Origin: Moniliophthora roreri | Taxonomy: Eukaryota > Basidiomycota > Agaricomycetes > Agaricales > Marasmiaceae | Reading direction: 5' to 3' | NCBI GenBank assembly: GCA_001466705.2 | Contig: LATX02000046.1 | Span: 744,001 to 808,000 of the forward strand | Length of the DNA stretch: 64,000 bases | In this document: positions 33,348 through 44,744 of the stretch, piece by piece | Layout: the number at the start of each line of letters is the position of its first letter | Position numbering within the stretch: position 1 is the first letter of the stretch | Program-made: the position numbers and the translations under genes | Notes under the pieces: model-generated | Told to the model about the DNA's origin: nothing | Database searches by the model: none | What the model saw: the letters and a program-made list of their open reading frames with translations, nothing else

Positions 33348-34357
33348 CTAGGGGAGACTATCCTCATCCTCAGAGAATGCTTGAGGCACCCCTTCTAGCT
33401 TCATAGTCCAACAAATCGAATCTCCCAAGTGGCAGGGACGGTCAGGGTAGAAAGCTTCGTTCGGATCTGAGTTCACTCGTGTCCAATCACTTTCGATTAC
33501 ATCCTGGACATTCTGATTCGCCAAGTACGAAATAGGCCCTAGGGTACGTCTCTTCGCAGACCATTCTGAGAGTAAGGCGGTCCTTGAAAGTGACCCTCGG
33601 GTACAAAGAGTAAGCATGCGAATGGCTGATGAGATTCATCGTAGCAGCTGAAAAGCAGAATTATTAAGTAATTAGTACAGTCGCAAAAATGAAGCGGTCG
33701 ATCGACGCACTGGAGCTGAAGAATTACATCCACAACCGACTCTCGACACACGAATACCTGGATCTTCTGTGAACCCTTCACAAAAGCAAACGTTACAGTG
33801 ATTGGGAGGGTGTCGGGACCATGGAATGAATACCCCCTTCCTTCTTCCAAAACCGTCAAGGCCTCTTCCATCGCCTCTTCAAGGTCAGCCGGTTGCTTCC
33901 AATCACTACCGAATCGAATCGGTTGAAAGGTCTACCCAAGATCTTGCAGAAAAGTCATGACAGATTCACAATCGTTTTCTCTCTCGACATATACGCCTAG
34001 GACGGAGTCGCGATATCGTTTATTGGAAAGGAAACCCAACACTGGAAGAACAGAAATCACTGCTCCGGTAGAAGCTTGAATCTGTCGAAACCGATCGGTC
34101 TGTTGGTGGCTGAAAAAGGGAGAAAGAGTTTTATAGGTAGAAAACACATGTTCGCCTTTATGTGCATGGAATGCGCGGCACGAGCTGGTAGATACCAGAA
34201 GCTTCTCGAGAAGAGAACAAGTCCAGAATGGTGGTGATTAGCTCGGGGCATTCATCAGGTTCTTCCATCAGTTTATTGTCAACTTTACAGTAACGAGTAT
34301 GACTACAACTTACAGCTGTAGAATCGCCGGAGTAAAGATAGGCTGAGACTTAGCCAT
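33348..34357 (-). CDS. Conserved hypothetical protein, possibly frameshifted
   Basis: First exon MAKSQPIFTPAILQL (ATG at 34357) ends at a GTAAGT donor. A later exon after CCACCAACAG reads TDRFRQIQASTGAVISVLPV and LGFLSNKRYRDSVLGVYVE, then a TAG (about 33930) where Arg would fit (DLG-stop-TFQPIRFGSDW), then MEEALTVLEEGRGYSFHG and TLPITVTFAFVKGSQKIQVF. Another exon gives SHSHAYSLYPRVTFKDRLTL, and the end WTRVNSDPNEAFYP and CWTMKLEGVPQAFSEDEDSLP is in a different frame. Length would be about 300 aa. I believe this fold order occurs in other agaricomycetes but know no function. The internal stop and the phase change suggest a pseudogene, unless there are introns I missed. Confidence 0.5.
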
Positions 34358-34658
34358 GACGAAGCAAAGCAAGATTGACTCCGAACCTCGCCTCATCGTT
34401 CGACGTTACGTCCCTCCGCTGGTCACAGTGTTACTGCCTTTGTGTCCAGCCAAGCTTCGCGTTCCGACTTAGCTCTACCACAGCAATGCTGTCTTTCCGC
34501 TTCCAATAAGAACGTTAATTAAAAAATCAGCAAGCAATTATACACAAGTCAAAAGTAAAGATAGTTCGCATCTAAATCTAGCCTCTAGTTTTTCTTTTCA
34601 CCCATCTAGGTTCTAGAATCTAATGCGCCAGAACTCCACTCATAAATAAGGAACAGTT

Positions 34659-36332
34659 TTACTTCTGCTCCTGCTCTTCAACGGATTTCATTATCCAGGG
34701 CTCAGGGGTGACAAACTGTTGGGTGGGAACACCGAGCTCGAAGAGGCGGGAGACGACGGAGGCGAAACTACGAAAATGAGAGTATAAGCCAGAGATAGGC
34801 GAATAAAGAGGCAAAGGCGTACTCCTTGAAGAAGAGATCGTTGTCATCGGCGTATGCCTTGGCGTACTTCTTGAAGGACTTGTCTTGGACGAGAACGTAG
34901 TCGGTGGGCAACATCATGAGGGTTCCGGTAGTCTTATCCTCAAGCTGCTTAGGACCGTTCCACTTCTTCCAAACCCACCTGCCAACGTGTTAATTATCAG
35001 ATACTTTCAATTAGGCTCGGAGACACGTACTTTTCATCGAAAAGGAGTTTAAAGTAGTCATTGGTCAAGGTTATGGGCGAGAACGTCCAGGGACCCTCAA
35101 ATCCGGAGCTAATTAGGTCAAAGATCAAACTCCAGGCCAAATAGGTGTGAGGTCGAGAGCATACCGGTCGTGGTGGCATCGGCCCAAAGCGTGAGCGCCA
35201 GAGAGAGCAACAATTTCCTGATCATTGAATCTGGAATGGCGAGTATCGGTAAATGTACCTTGGTCCGAGCGCCAACTATAATACATACCCCATACGGTAA
35301 AAAATCTATCCGCAATACAATGTCGATGTCAAGAAGAGACAATTTGATAACACTCGAGACTCGAGGACATACCTTCCTCAAATGATCAGATCCTTGCGAG
35401 GCGTCGGGGAGACGACCATCGGGAGTAGCCTCAGTAGCTGTTCCGTCAATACGTCCAGGTCTCCAGGGAATCTTGGGACCAGCCATTTCCTACACAAGGC
35501 AAGGCACATGAATTTTCGGAGGATCAATGGGACGCCATAACATTCCGAACTGTGGCGGAGATGCGTACCTGGATTGCAGCGACACCACCGAGCGTCCACA
35601 AATCACCGTAACTTATCCACGGGAATTCTTGCTTGACTTTTTCCATGAGTTCACGGGCGACGTGGAGACCAGCGTTGGCTCCGTGGAGGGATTCAGGCTC
35701 GAATCGCATGGTGGCATAGTTGCTGTCGAGAGATAAGGGATTAATGAATGGTACATCAATCAAAAAGGTTATGCTATGCACCTGCCGCCAGTCTTGGTGT
35801 CCTTATCGTATGTTCCGGAAGCGTGCCATGCAAGACGGAGGAGGACAGGGCCGTAAGAGCCATCTGTGTATTGCGTCGTGAGTTGCGTATCCGATGATGC
35901 AAATAAAAAAGTGGCATATACCATCGTAGTCATTATTGTCGAGCAACTCGGTAATTCTGTTGTATACCTAGGACGGTGTAAGTTAGTTCATGCGATAAGC
36001 TTTCAAGGTAGCTCACATACTTTTTGATAATCCTCCTTCGTTGGCACAAAGTTTGCCTTTACTTTTGCAGCCTGCACACCATACTTGACGGCGTCACTGT
36101 CAGAGCTGAAGACGTAGTAGCCACCAGCTGCAGCGACGATGGCTCCGAGACCAATAAAAAGAGCGGTATTGGATTTCGGCGGGGGTGGTGTTGATCCCGA
36201 GCCAGAAGAAGTTTCGGCGGAATATCTGCGGATGGCTTGGGCAGCTCTGAACTGAGTTCGCAGAGGAGCTCTTGCGATAGCTGGGGAGAAAACGGCCCTT
36301 TTGATTGGGGCACGGAGGAAAGAGAGCGACAT
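34659..36332 (-). CDS. ccp1: Cytochrome c peroxidase, mitochondrial
   Basis: Reduces hydrogen peroxide to water with electrons from cytochrome c in the mitochondrial intermembrane space. Ten exons (36332-36021, 35967-35922, 35863-35782, 35722-35569, 35489-35373, 35305-35289, 35230-35165, 35108-35031, 34978-34823, 34767-34659) join in frame to 378 aa, normal for the family. The N-terminus is Arg/Ala-rich without acidic residues (a mitochondrial presequence), followed by a hydrophobic segment [17 protein letters not shown] that fits the bipartite sorting signal. The distal haem pocket is [13 protein letters not shown] (catalytic Arg, Trp, His), the proximal region [12 protein letters not shown] (haem ligand His), and a Trp-rich DEKWVWKKW follows in the region of the radical-forming Trp. 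Exon 6 is only 17 nt. The gene looks intact and single-copy. Confidence 0.96.
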
Positions 36333-37266
36333 GATGGAAGTAATGTAAGGGGAAAGAAAAAAAATACGAGCCCAGCTTTTTTGTATGACTCTACGATAAG
36401 TCTTACCAACCTTGCGTGATCTGGTCTATCTGGGGACGTGACGCGCGGGGAATGTACATCCGATGGAAGCCGAGCTTACCAATAACCAATCAGAGTGCTG
36501 TGATTTCTTTGAGCCTCATAATTTATCCTTCCGACGACCTCGATAGTGTCCTGCCCCGATGGCCTAGGACGCGTCATACACTCTCGACGCGACTTGATCT
36601 TCACCCTTAGGGGCCTCGGAAGGCGCGTCGTTATATTTATATTCAATTTTGCCTGACATGACATAGCCTTGGCCCACATGATGATTCTCTTGCTTCCTTC
36701 TCTCACACCTTCAATTACCCCGTCATCTGGGAACTAAGCAGAGAATTCACTTCGAAGATCAACATTAGGAGCAGTGAATGGTGAGTTGTATCAGAGCAGT
36801 GCACTGTGCAGTAGGCAGTCCTCGAAGCTAACGTTTGCAAGGGTCAATGGAACCTGTATCATCGCCTCATAAACCTGGCCTTTAGTTTGACACCACTATG
36901 ACTCAAGATGCTCAAAGCTCTGAAAACTTTGCTATGCCTTATGAACCTGGAGTAGAAACGTTTTCTTGAGGACGAAATTCTTGGGCGCTCGCAGCTTTTG
37001 TACCTCCGTCGGCCATCTCGTAGGATGTCACCAGCCTTTCCTGTAAAATTTGGACAGGCTTCACCACGTGCTCAACGCTACATTTTTGGCTGTCCGCCCA
37101 TAAAAACTGATGGCGACAAGATGTCTATTTAGCGCCTAGCGCCTACGAATCCAATTGCTGCCCTGTGTTGATACCATCTTCTGCTGGCGGTGCCCGTGAA
37201 TGAATATACTTAGTACGTGTTGATTGTCAATCACCGTAACCATTTTCGCTCACATTGATTTAGTCA
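36333..37266. other. Divergent intergenic region
   Basis: Lies between the start of the peroxidase gene (minus) and a DUF6699 gene (plus), so it should hold both promoters. No frame or repeat of note is visible. Confidence 0.5.
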
Positions 37267-37274
37267 TATAAAAA
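37267..37274 (+). promoter_or_regulatory. TATA box of DUF6699 gene
   Basis: ATATAAAA about 50 bases before the ATG at 37322, followed by a pyrimidine-rich leader. Confidence 0.55.
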
Positions 37275-37321
37275 GGCCCAGTTTGGTTTTGTTCTTTATC
37301 CTCTGCACCACGACCATCGAC

Positions 37322-38011
37322 ATGAATCTTCCCTGGAGCAACTACTTTCAACAACCTCCCACTTACTACCCCCACCCTTCACATGTCTACTACCCACCAG
37401 GATGGAATCAACCTCAAATAGATCCTTTAATGGCCCAGCGAAAGGGTTAGTTTCTTTCTTCCTCTATCCTTAGTCTCTTTGAACACCTTCTCCCAACAGC
37501 GCCCGCCCCATTCCACTCCAAAAGATACCCCAGCATGCACCCCATCCTCGCTGCTGACAGCACCATACTCCGATTTGACGTGCGCAAGAAACCCCAAAAC
37601 GACATCCTCTCCTCAACCTACCTTGCCCATCGACACACCCCTGCCATGGCATACCCCGTGTCGCACATGCGGCTGATATCCAAATCTTTCCCATGGGCCA
37701 TTGATATCGTCTCCACGACACCCATAACGTGTGATATGGTCTGGGAGGCGCTTCATAATGGCCTACAACAACACCTTGCGGATTCAGAGTGGGGTATCGC
37801 CGTCGAAGACGAGAAGCTACGAAAGACGATTGAGAAATCAGCAAAGAAGAGGGGGGAGGTAGATGGTGATAAAGCGTTGAAGAGGATTGATTGGTTGGGT
37901 GATGTAACAATGTTCAAAGGACTGGAAAAGGTTGAGGAGTTTGAGAAGGCGAGGTTGTTACCTGGTTCGCAGGCTGTTGCGGAGACATGGGTAGTCAAGC
38001 TTAGTGCGTAA
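37322..38011 (+). CDS. DUF6699-domain protein
   Basis: Two exons, 37322-37445 and 37500-38011 (intron GTTAGT...CAACAG), giving 211 aa. The N-terminal 40 residues are Pro/Tyr/Gln-rich. The domain follows: MHPILAADSTILRFDVRKKP, then PVSHMRLISKSFPWAIDIV and TCDMVWEALHNGLQQHL. It matches the agaricomycete DUF6699 pattern of a short 'HPLL...WDL' start, 'P.T.L.I....PW.I.V' and a helix 'T..DV..AL...L'. Function is unknown. The charged segment EKSAKKRGEVDGDKALKRIDW belongs to the variable C-terminal part. The frame is intact and a TATA box is well placed. Confidence 0.85.
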
Positions 38012-38486
38012 AAAGGCGGGGTTCACTATGCGAGATGGATTTCTATAATTATAGGTGCAGACATTCGATATACCACTAGATGTGCGATTTGTAGATCTAC
38101 CTGTAAATTATTTCTGCTTCTCAATCACAATTCTTGCTACTCACTTTGACGTCTCTCAATATTATGAGATCGAGAGCTTCTCGATCCAAACCATTCTAAC
38201 TTAAGAAGTCGCATGAAGCTCCCCAGCGACAAAGGAACCAACAGTCTGAGTGGGCCCATTGAGGATGCTTGCTCGTCATTGAGCGACAGAAACGGCAAGT
38301 TTGCACCGAGATAGTGAAAGGCCAGACCCCGACTCTTCAGTCGTAGGGAACTAGATTAGGCCCACAAAGGAAATATTATTGAGTAACGAGATAAAGCGCT
38401 GAATGCAGAACTGCTTACCGCGGTGCAAGTCGTCGGGAACGGCTGGGTAACTCGACGACATATTCACTTGGACTATGCTTCCCTCG

Positions 38487-39746
38487 TCAGAAGCTCTCAT
38501 CTTCGACCAAATCCCAACCGTCCTCCTCTTCTTCTACCTTCTCTTCTTTCTTCTGTACAGTAATACCTCTCCTCGCAGAGTTCAGTGTGCGTAATCTCGA
38601 AGCCGGCGTCGACGATATCGACTGCAGCAACTGTGCAAAATCCAATTGAAACTGAGTAGGTGTCGGTGCCGGCAGAAGAGGACGTGTGAGATGCGAGCGT
38701 CGTCCCAACTCGGAACTACAGCACACTGCCCAAAGATTACTCAGCACCTCGCCTGCTTGAGCTAACGGGATATCGACGGATTGAGTGAACGCAAGGTATG
38801 TGACGTTGTAGATGAGCATCGTGATGGCAGTGGTGAAGGAATTCTGAGTCTGAGGTTCGGGTTGTGAGATAATGTATGAATCTGATATCATCGAGGGCAT
38901 CTCGGTATCGCTGGATGAGGGAGCCGATGTGGTTTGTTGTGGATTGGAAGAAACGTGTAATGGGTGTTTGGTATGCCACTTGGCCCAGCCTCCCTGCTCT
39001 CCTCCTCTGCTAGCGCCGATCCAGGGTGTTCCTACGCCCAGCTTATTCAAATCTCCGGGTCCTTTCCAGGTAATCTGGAAGGGGAGTTTGATACCGAGGT
39101 AAAAGGTGAGCAGAGAGAGGAAATGGATGGTGTGTGTTATGACAGCATTAATATGATCTGGTGGGTACCTCCTAATATCTCCTGGAACAGGTAGCACCAA
39201 GTCTGCGATTGTCCACTCTCCTCTAGCACCCGCGTTTCCTCTAATACTCGGCCTCCCCCCAACCTCTACAACATGGAACACTTCCACTAGCTCGTGCACA
39301 AGCCCTGACCTCGCACGGGCGATGTCAGCTGATAACGCGTTCAGCTCGCGCTGCATGTGAGTCAAGGTATGTGTGAGATTTGAATTCTGTGCGGGGAGTA
39401 ATTTAGCTGCCGATAATGTTCGTCGCCGTGCTGCAAGCGTTTCGCGAAGGGTTTGTAATCGAGCACGTTTCTTATCGCATTCCTTCTTCACCCTGGCCAA
39501 TGCAGTTGTGACTTCTTCTACTCGAGATTGTTGGACTGCAAGTTGGGCTCGGCGTATTCGATTTGGTTCGATGGTAGCGAGTGCTTTGGTAGCCTTTGAT
39601 TTTTGTTCAGAGAGGTCGGAGGCAAAGTGGGTGGTTTGAATCCGATAGTTTTGGGAATGGGCCCGAATGCAGTTGGTACAGAAGAATTGACGCTGGACCA
39701 GCTCACAATTCTTGCATTCCATCGAACATGTGGTGGACAGAAACAA
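38487..39746 (-). CDS. Autophagy protein Atg14-like (Atg14/UVRAG family)
   Basis: Atg14 is the subunit that directs the class III PI3-kinase complex to the phagophore assembly site. The 419-aa single-exon frame starts with paired cysteines (MECKNCELVQRQFFCTNC, CxxC...CxxC), the N-terminal cysteine repeats of Atg14. A long coiled coil follows (residues about 45-150, for example VEEVTTALARVKKECDKKRA), then a C-terminal domain with DHINAVITHTIHFLSLLTFYLGIKLPF, typical of the UVRAG/Atg14 C-terminal fold, and MLIYNVTYLAFTQSV. The acidic tail EEKVEEEEDGWDLVEDESF ends the protein. A UVRAG/Vps38 ortholog is the alternative; the N-terminal CxxC pairs favour Atg14. There is no sign of damage. Confidence 0.8.
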   Translation of the reverse strand: MFLSTTCSMECKNCELVQRQFFCTNCIRAHSQNYRIQTTHFASDLSEQKSKATKALATIEPNRIRRAQLAVQQSRVEEVTTALARVKKECDKKRARLQTLRETLAARRRTLSAAKLLPAQNSNLTHTLTHMQRELNALSADIARARSGLVHELVEVFHVVEVGGRPSIRGNAGARGEWTIADLVLPVPGDIRRYPPDHINAVITHTIHFLSLLTFYLGIKLPFQITWKGPGDLNKLGVGTPWIGASRGGEQGGWAKWHTKHPLHVSSNPQQTTSAPSSSDTEMPSMISDSYIISQPEPQTQNSFTTAITMLIYNVTYLAFTQSVDIPLAQAGEVLSNLWAVCCSSELGRRSHLTRPLLPAPTPTQFQLDFAQLLQSISSTPASRLRTLNSARRGITVQKKEEKVEEEEDGWDLVEDESF

Positions 39747-39954
39747 AGAGCAAAGAGCAGGACAACTTTTCTGCGTAATCGCGGAATAAGCGCTCGTGAA
39801 TACTGCCTTTCATAGCAAGTCATTCTCATGCGTATTCAATGGAGGGAGCAATAACATGACCTTCAGATAGACTACTGGTAAATGAGATATGTTCTCATCG
39901 AGTAGCTTCCAGAAATCACAAGCGACCTTTCATTTTTTCACAAGTAGCGCCAAT

Positions 39955-40570
39955 TCATCGTTGTTGACCTTCTGAGCTCTATCGATATCACGAGGCCTTT
40001 ACGCTCGTTCGGCTTGGGGATTACGTGGAAATGGACATGGGGGACATGCTACGGATAGAGAACATCGGTGAGTGGGTCAGTCAACGCTCTCGGCTATTTC
40101 TTACCTGATGGAAAGCCAGCTTGTCGTTGTTCTGGGAGTATCAACTCAACATGGCGACCTCAACAACTCCATGAACAACTATCCTACGTGGTCAATGTTA
40201 TACGCTCCGACTCCAGCCGCTAGTGCAATCTCTCTCAAGTATTCGTCCAGAAGATCATCGATGATTTCTGCGTGATTTTTGGCAGACTTGGTGTTTGGTT
40301 TTGTCTTCAACGAACGCGAAAGGCAACAACTTACATTAGAAATGACCTGGGTGTGGCCTTCCGAGGTTGGCATAATGTCGAGGAATGCAACATTGTTTTA
40401 GGTTAGATCTGGACGATGACATGGGTTGTCCAAGTACTGACCTGTGTTCGGTTTCATAGACCTTATGAGACGGAATGGACCCTGTCGGACGTGTCAGGAC
40501 AGAATGCAGAAAAACCAAGGAGTATACGAACCTTTGATAATTCCGTAGAAAATGCATCTAGGAACCAAAG
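39955..40570 (-). pseudogene. HIT (histidine triad) family hydrolase, decayed
   Basis: Exons can be traced on the minus strand: CIFYGIIKG, SIPSHKVYETEH, VAFLDIMPTSEGHTQVIS, a helical part ending EYLREIALAAGVGAYN, NNDKLAFHQ and HVPHVHFHVIPKPNERKGL. The HVHFHV triad of the active site is present. HIT proteins are nucleotidyl hydrolases or transferases acting on dinucleotide and AMP conjugates. Damage: the intron before VAFLDI ends ACAA instead of CAG (about 40393-40394); the first Cys pair reads C..Y; and after GLVIS the phase is lost before QKVNNDELALLVKK. The usual length is about 130-150 aa. It could still be a gene if an alternative acceptor is used, but none is evident. Confidence 0.6.
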
Positions 40571-40599
40571 TGAGTACATCAATCCTCTCGGATTATATC

Positions 40600-41591
40600 T
40601 GGTGAACTCACTTTGGATCCTCGTTGGCGGCCGCTCCTATCGTGGTTTGATATCTGACTTGTGGCAAATGAGAAGGAGTGGGGCGGTAGATGTGAAATCC
40701 GAGGTTATAAGCACAAGAACTTCTGGGGGAGATCCGCAGTCTCTTCATTCTCAGCACACTGGCAGGTGCTACCTCAAGAAGTTGGTTCATCGCGATGACC
40801 GTTAGCATCAAGACATCAAGAGACGGTTCCGGACGAGACTATCCGACGGGCTCTCACCCACGCCATGTTCCGTGATACATACATCCGCGTGTACGTTTAA
40901 GAGCTGTGTATCGCCCTGATCCTTGCTTCATCTTTTCATTTGTATAGATGAAACGATAGTCAGTTAGTATCAGCCTCTGCTCTTTGACGCACATTATGCT
41001 AATGGACAATCTCCAGGCTATGGCTCCGATGATTATCATTGTCTCGGTATGACGGGGAGCCGCAAGAGTATGATATGGTGTACTTCATACGCAAATGTCA
41101 CTGACGAGGTGTCTGATATCCGTTTCCGAAGTCGGTGGGGCGACACTGTCTTTGCACGTAGTCGAGCTAAACCTGAAGAAACACAATCTTCGGGAACTGT
41201 CGTTGTTATTGGAGGAGAAGAGAAATTCGAGATCCATGAAATTGGACATCGTCCAGTAGTTCACACCGTATGAGGTTTCGGCGGCGTGTAGGATACAGTA
41301 TTCATGGGATACTTATGTTGCTTTTAAGATGATAGCTGAACTGCTTTTCCCCTCGACGTATTACAAAGTTGTACTTATATGATCGGGTTTGGAGAGTCGG
41401 CCGACGCGGGGTCTTCATTCCATATGAACGTCAAGGCGGACTTGAAACAAATGAAGTCCATTCCAACCCAAACACTACCGACGGCTACCTACGCTAACTG
41501 TCTGATCTGAGTCCCTAAAAGTGTAATATACAACGCAGTCCAAATAACAAGTTACATGTCATATCTAGTAGCAAGTCCTGTATCATGAAAA
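40600..41591. other. Unassigned, some coding-like plus-strand fragments
   Basis: A plus-strand stretch near 40815-40900 reads VPDETIRRALTHAMFRDTYI, and 41010-41273 reads GYGSDDYHCLGMTGSRKSMI and later TVVVIGGEEKFEIHEIGH to a stop. The two may be exons of a decayed gene. I recognise no family. The rest of the region shows no gene or repeat. Confidence 0.3.
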
Positions 41592-43864
41592 TCAAATATG
41601 AGGAATAAAGGTGGTCCATTTCACCTCCAGCAAGATCTTGGGTGGGAGGTTATCTAGAAGTATAAAGGGTAGAACAATGAGAATAGAGCGGGCGGCGAAG
41701 TAGAGGTAAATAAGCGAGAATTTCAAGGGCCTCTTAAGTAGCCACACCAGTGGGTTAGTTATTCGCCTGACCCAAGCACTTCCCATTCCCCAAAGGTTCA
41801 ATACCACGATAAGAAAGTATCCAGGAACGCAAGTTAATAACAACGCGGATACTCTCCAAAGCCATCGCATTCCGACTGAAGGATAAGGGAAGTTCCACGC
41901 GACGCAATGTATCGCTCCTAGGTAGAGCGACATCAAGAGCTGAACTATCCCGGGTACGGGTGTTGACAGTTGACTTGTCCCACTAAAAGTGTTGACTCGT
42001 AACTTGCGTGATGGAATGTCACTAGACTGAAGCGGCCTAGGCCTCACGCTCGATGAGGCGAAAATGTCAGAGACTCGGAATTCGTCCTGTTGACGTCCAG
42101 GCAACATGATTTGAAGAGCCACCGTACGCCACGAAAAGTCGAGAAAGGTCACTAGAAGGACATGCAGGAAACGCGTAACTCGTGAAAAGAGATGATGGCA
42201 CCAAGAGTGTCGAAACCACCGACGCCCGCTACGTTTAATAGGTTGTGAGTCTGATGAGAATGCAGTCATCGTACTGCTCAGCAATATGAGCGAAGTGGAA
42301 CTGGAGTGAATATCTGCGACTAACCTCTCAGCACTGAAATGACTGGTGATCTCAACAGAATTCCGTCTTGCATTGAATTCGGAGGACAGCGGAAAACTGT
42401 CAGAAGGACCTTCCTTGTCTGCGTGGATCACTCGGGTGGTATTTACATGTGGAGAGACTAAAGGCAGGCTGGGGTGCCCCGTGAGGTCACTCCTACAAAA
42501 TATTCAATATCAGCACTAAGCAAAACAAAACAAAAAATACGATGCAATGCTCACGGATTAGTGGCTAACTCAGACGCAGGAGGTAGCCAATAGGGAGTAA
42601 AGTTCACGGTATGCGGGAAGAAATTGTCTGTCCACGAGTTCGTTGTATTGCTGTATCGTACAAGTCAATGGCTGGTCAGATTCAAGCGGCAAGGTGACAC
42701 CAACGGTTCAGTTACGGCACGCAACCAATCGAGCTCAAAGATTAACTTGAATTCGGATTCTGTAGAGGTGCCATCGTAGCAAGGCGGCGGGAAAGAGTCG
42801 TTCCACAAAGGTTTCTCAACAATTGCAAAGGGCATGCTCGAAACGTTTTCGCGGGCGGAAATTGAAGGAACGCCGGGAAGCGGTGTTAGATCACTTGAAT
42901 AACGTGCGTTAAGCCATTAATGGGCTAGATAACAACAAGTGACTTACCTCTCAGTGGGGGAGTCAGGCCCGGCGGATAATGGGATTGAAGTGATATCCAT
43001 TGTGAGCGGAGAAGATTCGTTCGGCTGAGCACTCTCAACTTCCGGATGGGAAGATGTATCGGGGACTTCCGCCGGCGCAGAAGGAAGGTTCAGACGCACT
43101 TCCACCGGGCAATCCACGTTCAGGGGTTTTTTCCACCAAAAGCTGTATGCGAAGAGGTTGAGAGAAGCGAAGGCAACAGTGACGAGTTCCAATTCTGTAA
43201 TAGGGAGATTCCTTATTGCTCGAGCGACAACTTGAAGTAGGAACCAGCTGATTTGTAATAGGAGGATCACTTTCGACAAGGCATCTCCCTTGCTCTTGTC
43301 CTGGATCTCCTTTTCTGCGATAGAAGGGAAAGCAATTAGATTCTTTTCCTTCAACTCTTCCATCCATTGGTGCGTTAAGGTTCCCTTAAGTACACCGGAT
43401 TCATCAACAAGCATGAAGCCTCCCATCACAAGGAAAAAACTATGGGTGATCGTCCAGTTTGGGGGGCCATCTATATATCACGATATGAGTAGTCTGAAGT
43501 AGCATTCGTGATTCAGAAATTACGCACCAGACATCGCCCGCATACGTTTGGTAATTTCTCTAGCGGATAGCCATTGGCGTAGCGCCCAGACAGCAACGTA
43601 TTCAGGGGCCATGATCGCAACGAGCATGATTCCGACTCGTCGTAAAATTTTTCGCTTCTGAGAATCGGTAGGACTCGGAATATTGGGATGAATGGCAATC
43701 CATGTGCAGGCAAATACGGTTGTCAGACAGCTCCAGACAATGCTGTAGACTGTTCTAGTGGATGTTGAATCGTCTGGAGGCTTTGCATCAACAGTCTTGG
43801 GTGGGGAAAGGATAGGACTGGCTGCGGTAGGCGCGATGAGGGAAAGAACCAATGGGAGGAGCAT
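41592..43864 (-). CDS. Multi-pass membrane protein of an agaricomycete-expanded family
   Basis: The ATG at 43864 begins with a signal peptide or first helix (MLLPLVLSLIAPTAASPIL). Exon 1 contains SIVWSCLTTVFACTWIAIHPNI and ends near REITKRMRAMSG. Exon 2 (about 43470-42951) has WTITHSFFLVMGGFMLVDES and KVILLLQISWFLLQVVARAI. Further exons around 42900-42550 give VEKPLWNDSFPPPCYDGTS. The last exon (to 41592) contains VQLLMSLYLGAIHCVAWNFP, ALLLTCVPGYFLIVVLNLWG and SLIYLYFAARSILIVLPFIL. The block 'WSCLxTxFACTWxxxHPN' marks a family of unknown function that I recall as numerous in mushrooms. It has six to seven predicted helices. Reading frames are open, but I did not verify every splice site. Confidence 0.7.
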
Positions 43865-44636
43865 TGTCTTTGGGAGCTTGACATCGTTGCGTTAATGTAG
43901 AAGGCTTTCGTGCTGATAATGCATAGCTTTCGGAGGAATCCTCGCGCGCTTACTCTAGACAGCATTGCTCCTTGAGGAATGACATCTACAGCTACTGAGC
44001 TTCTCTGTCCAGTCAGAAGGGAGACATGAGTATTCCCCATGACTCGATGCAATGTAAAGGACGTACTTGGGATCATAGAAAATCGCGATTCCGTATAATT
44101 ACTGTGTTAGCTGTAAGCGTAAACGCGTTCCCAAATCTCTTTGAGGTTGTGTATGGTAGTAGCCAGTATTGACGTAATGGCTCCAACTCTTTGGCGACGA
44201 CGACGGTATGTCCACCGTCACGGAGGTGTGCTTTATGTTTCCTCTTACTACGGCTGCGCTCAATGCTTAGTATCCATACTTATTTGCAACGAGTCCAAAG
44301 GCCCAGGTTTTTTTCGACAGTGCACATTTCACTTTTGCGGTCTTGAACAGAGATCTTGTCGTGAGACCTTAACGGTGAGTAAACATCAATCGTATGTTTA
44401 GAGCTCAAGGCATTAATGACGCCCTTTCTCGACATGCTGTTCATATGACTGTCATGGTAGATGTGAGATATCAACGAGAGAAACTAAAAAAGAACGTATT
44501 GGGATGCCGGAGAACAAGCCGTTTTGACTAACACGGATGGAAGGTCAAGGTGAGTTTCGACTTGAGTCGTCCGACACATGACGCTCAGTGGCCGCTTCGT
44601 GCTTCCTTCAGCTCTCCTAATACAGCATGAACTCGC

Positions 44637-44710
44637 TGGAGATAGGTCGCATGGCCTTTGACTTTCGGACGCTGTAGCGACATCTCAGGTTTAAATACTG
44701 CAGGAACTTT
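44637..44710 (+). promoter_or_regulatory. Conserved upstream block of GMC gene 1
   Basis: CTGGAGATAGGTCGCATGG to TTTAAATACTGCAGGAAC, ending about 35 bases before the ATG. Very similar blocks precede GMC gene 3 (50843-50916) and, more diverged, GMC gene 2 (47574-47620). AAATACTGCAG may serve as the TATA-like element. Retention across the three genes suggests shared regulation, or simply recent duplication. Confidence 0.55.
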
Positions 44711-44744
44711 ACCTTTCGCTCATCACGCAACACCAAGCTCGACA

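Noticed and set aside
36476..36706. 76-codon minus frame in the intergenic region
   Set aside because: No family signal, no splice context; lies in the promoter region between divergent genes.
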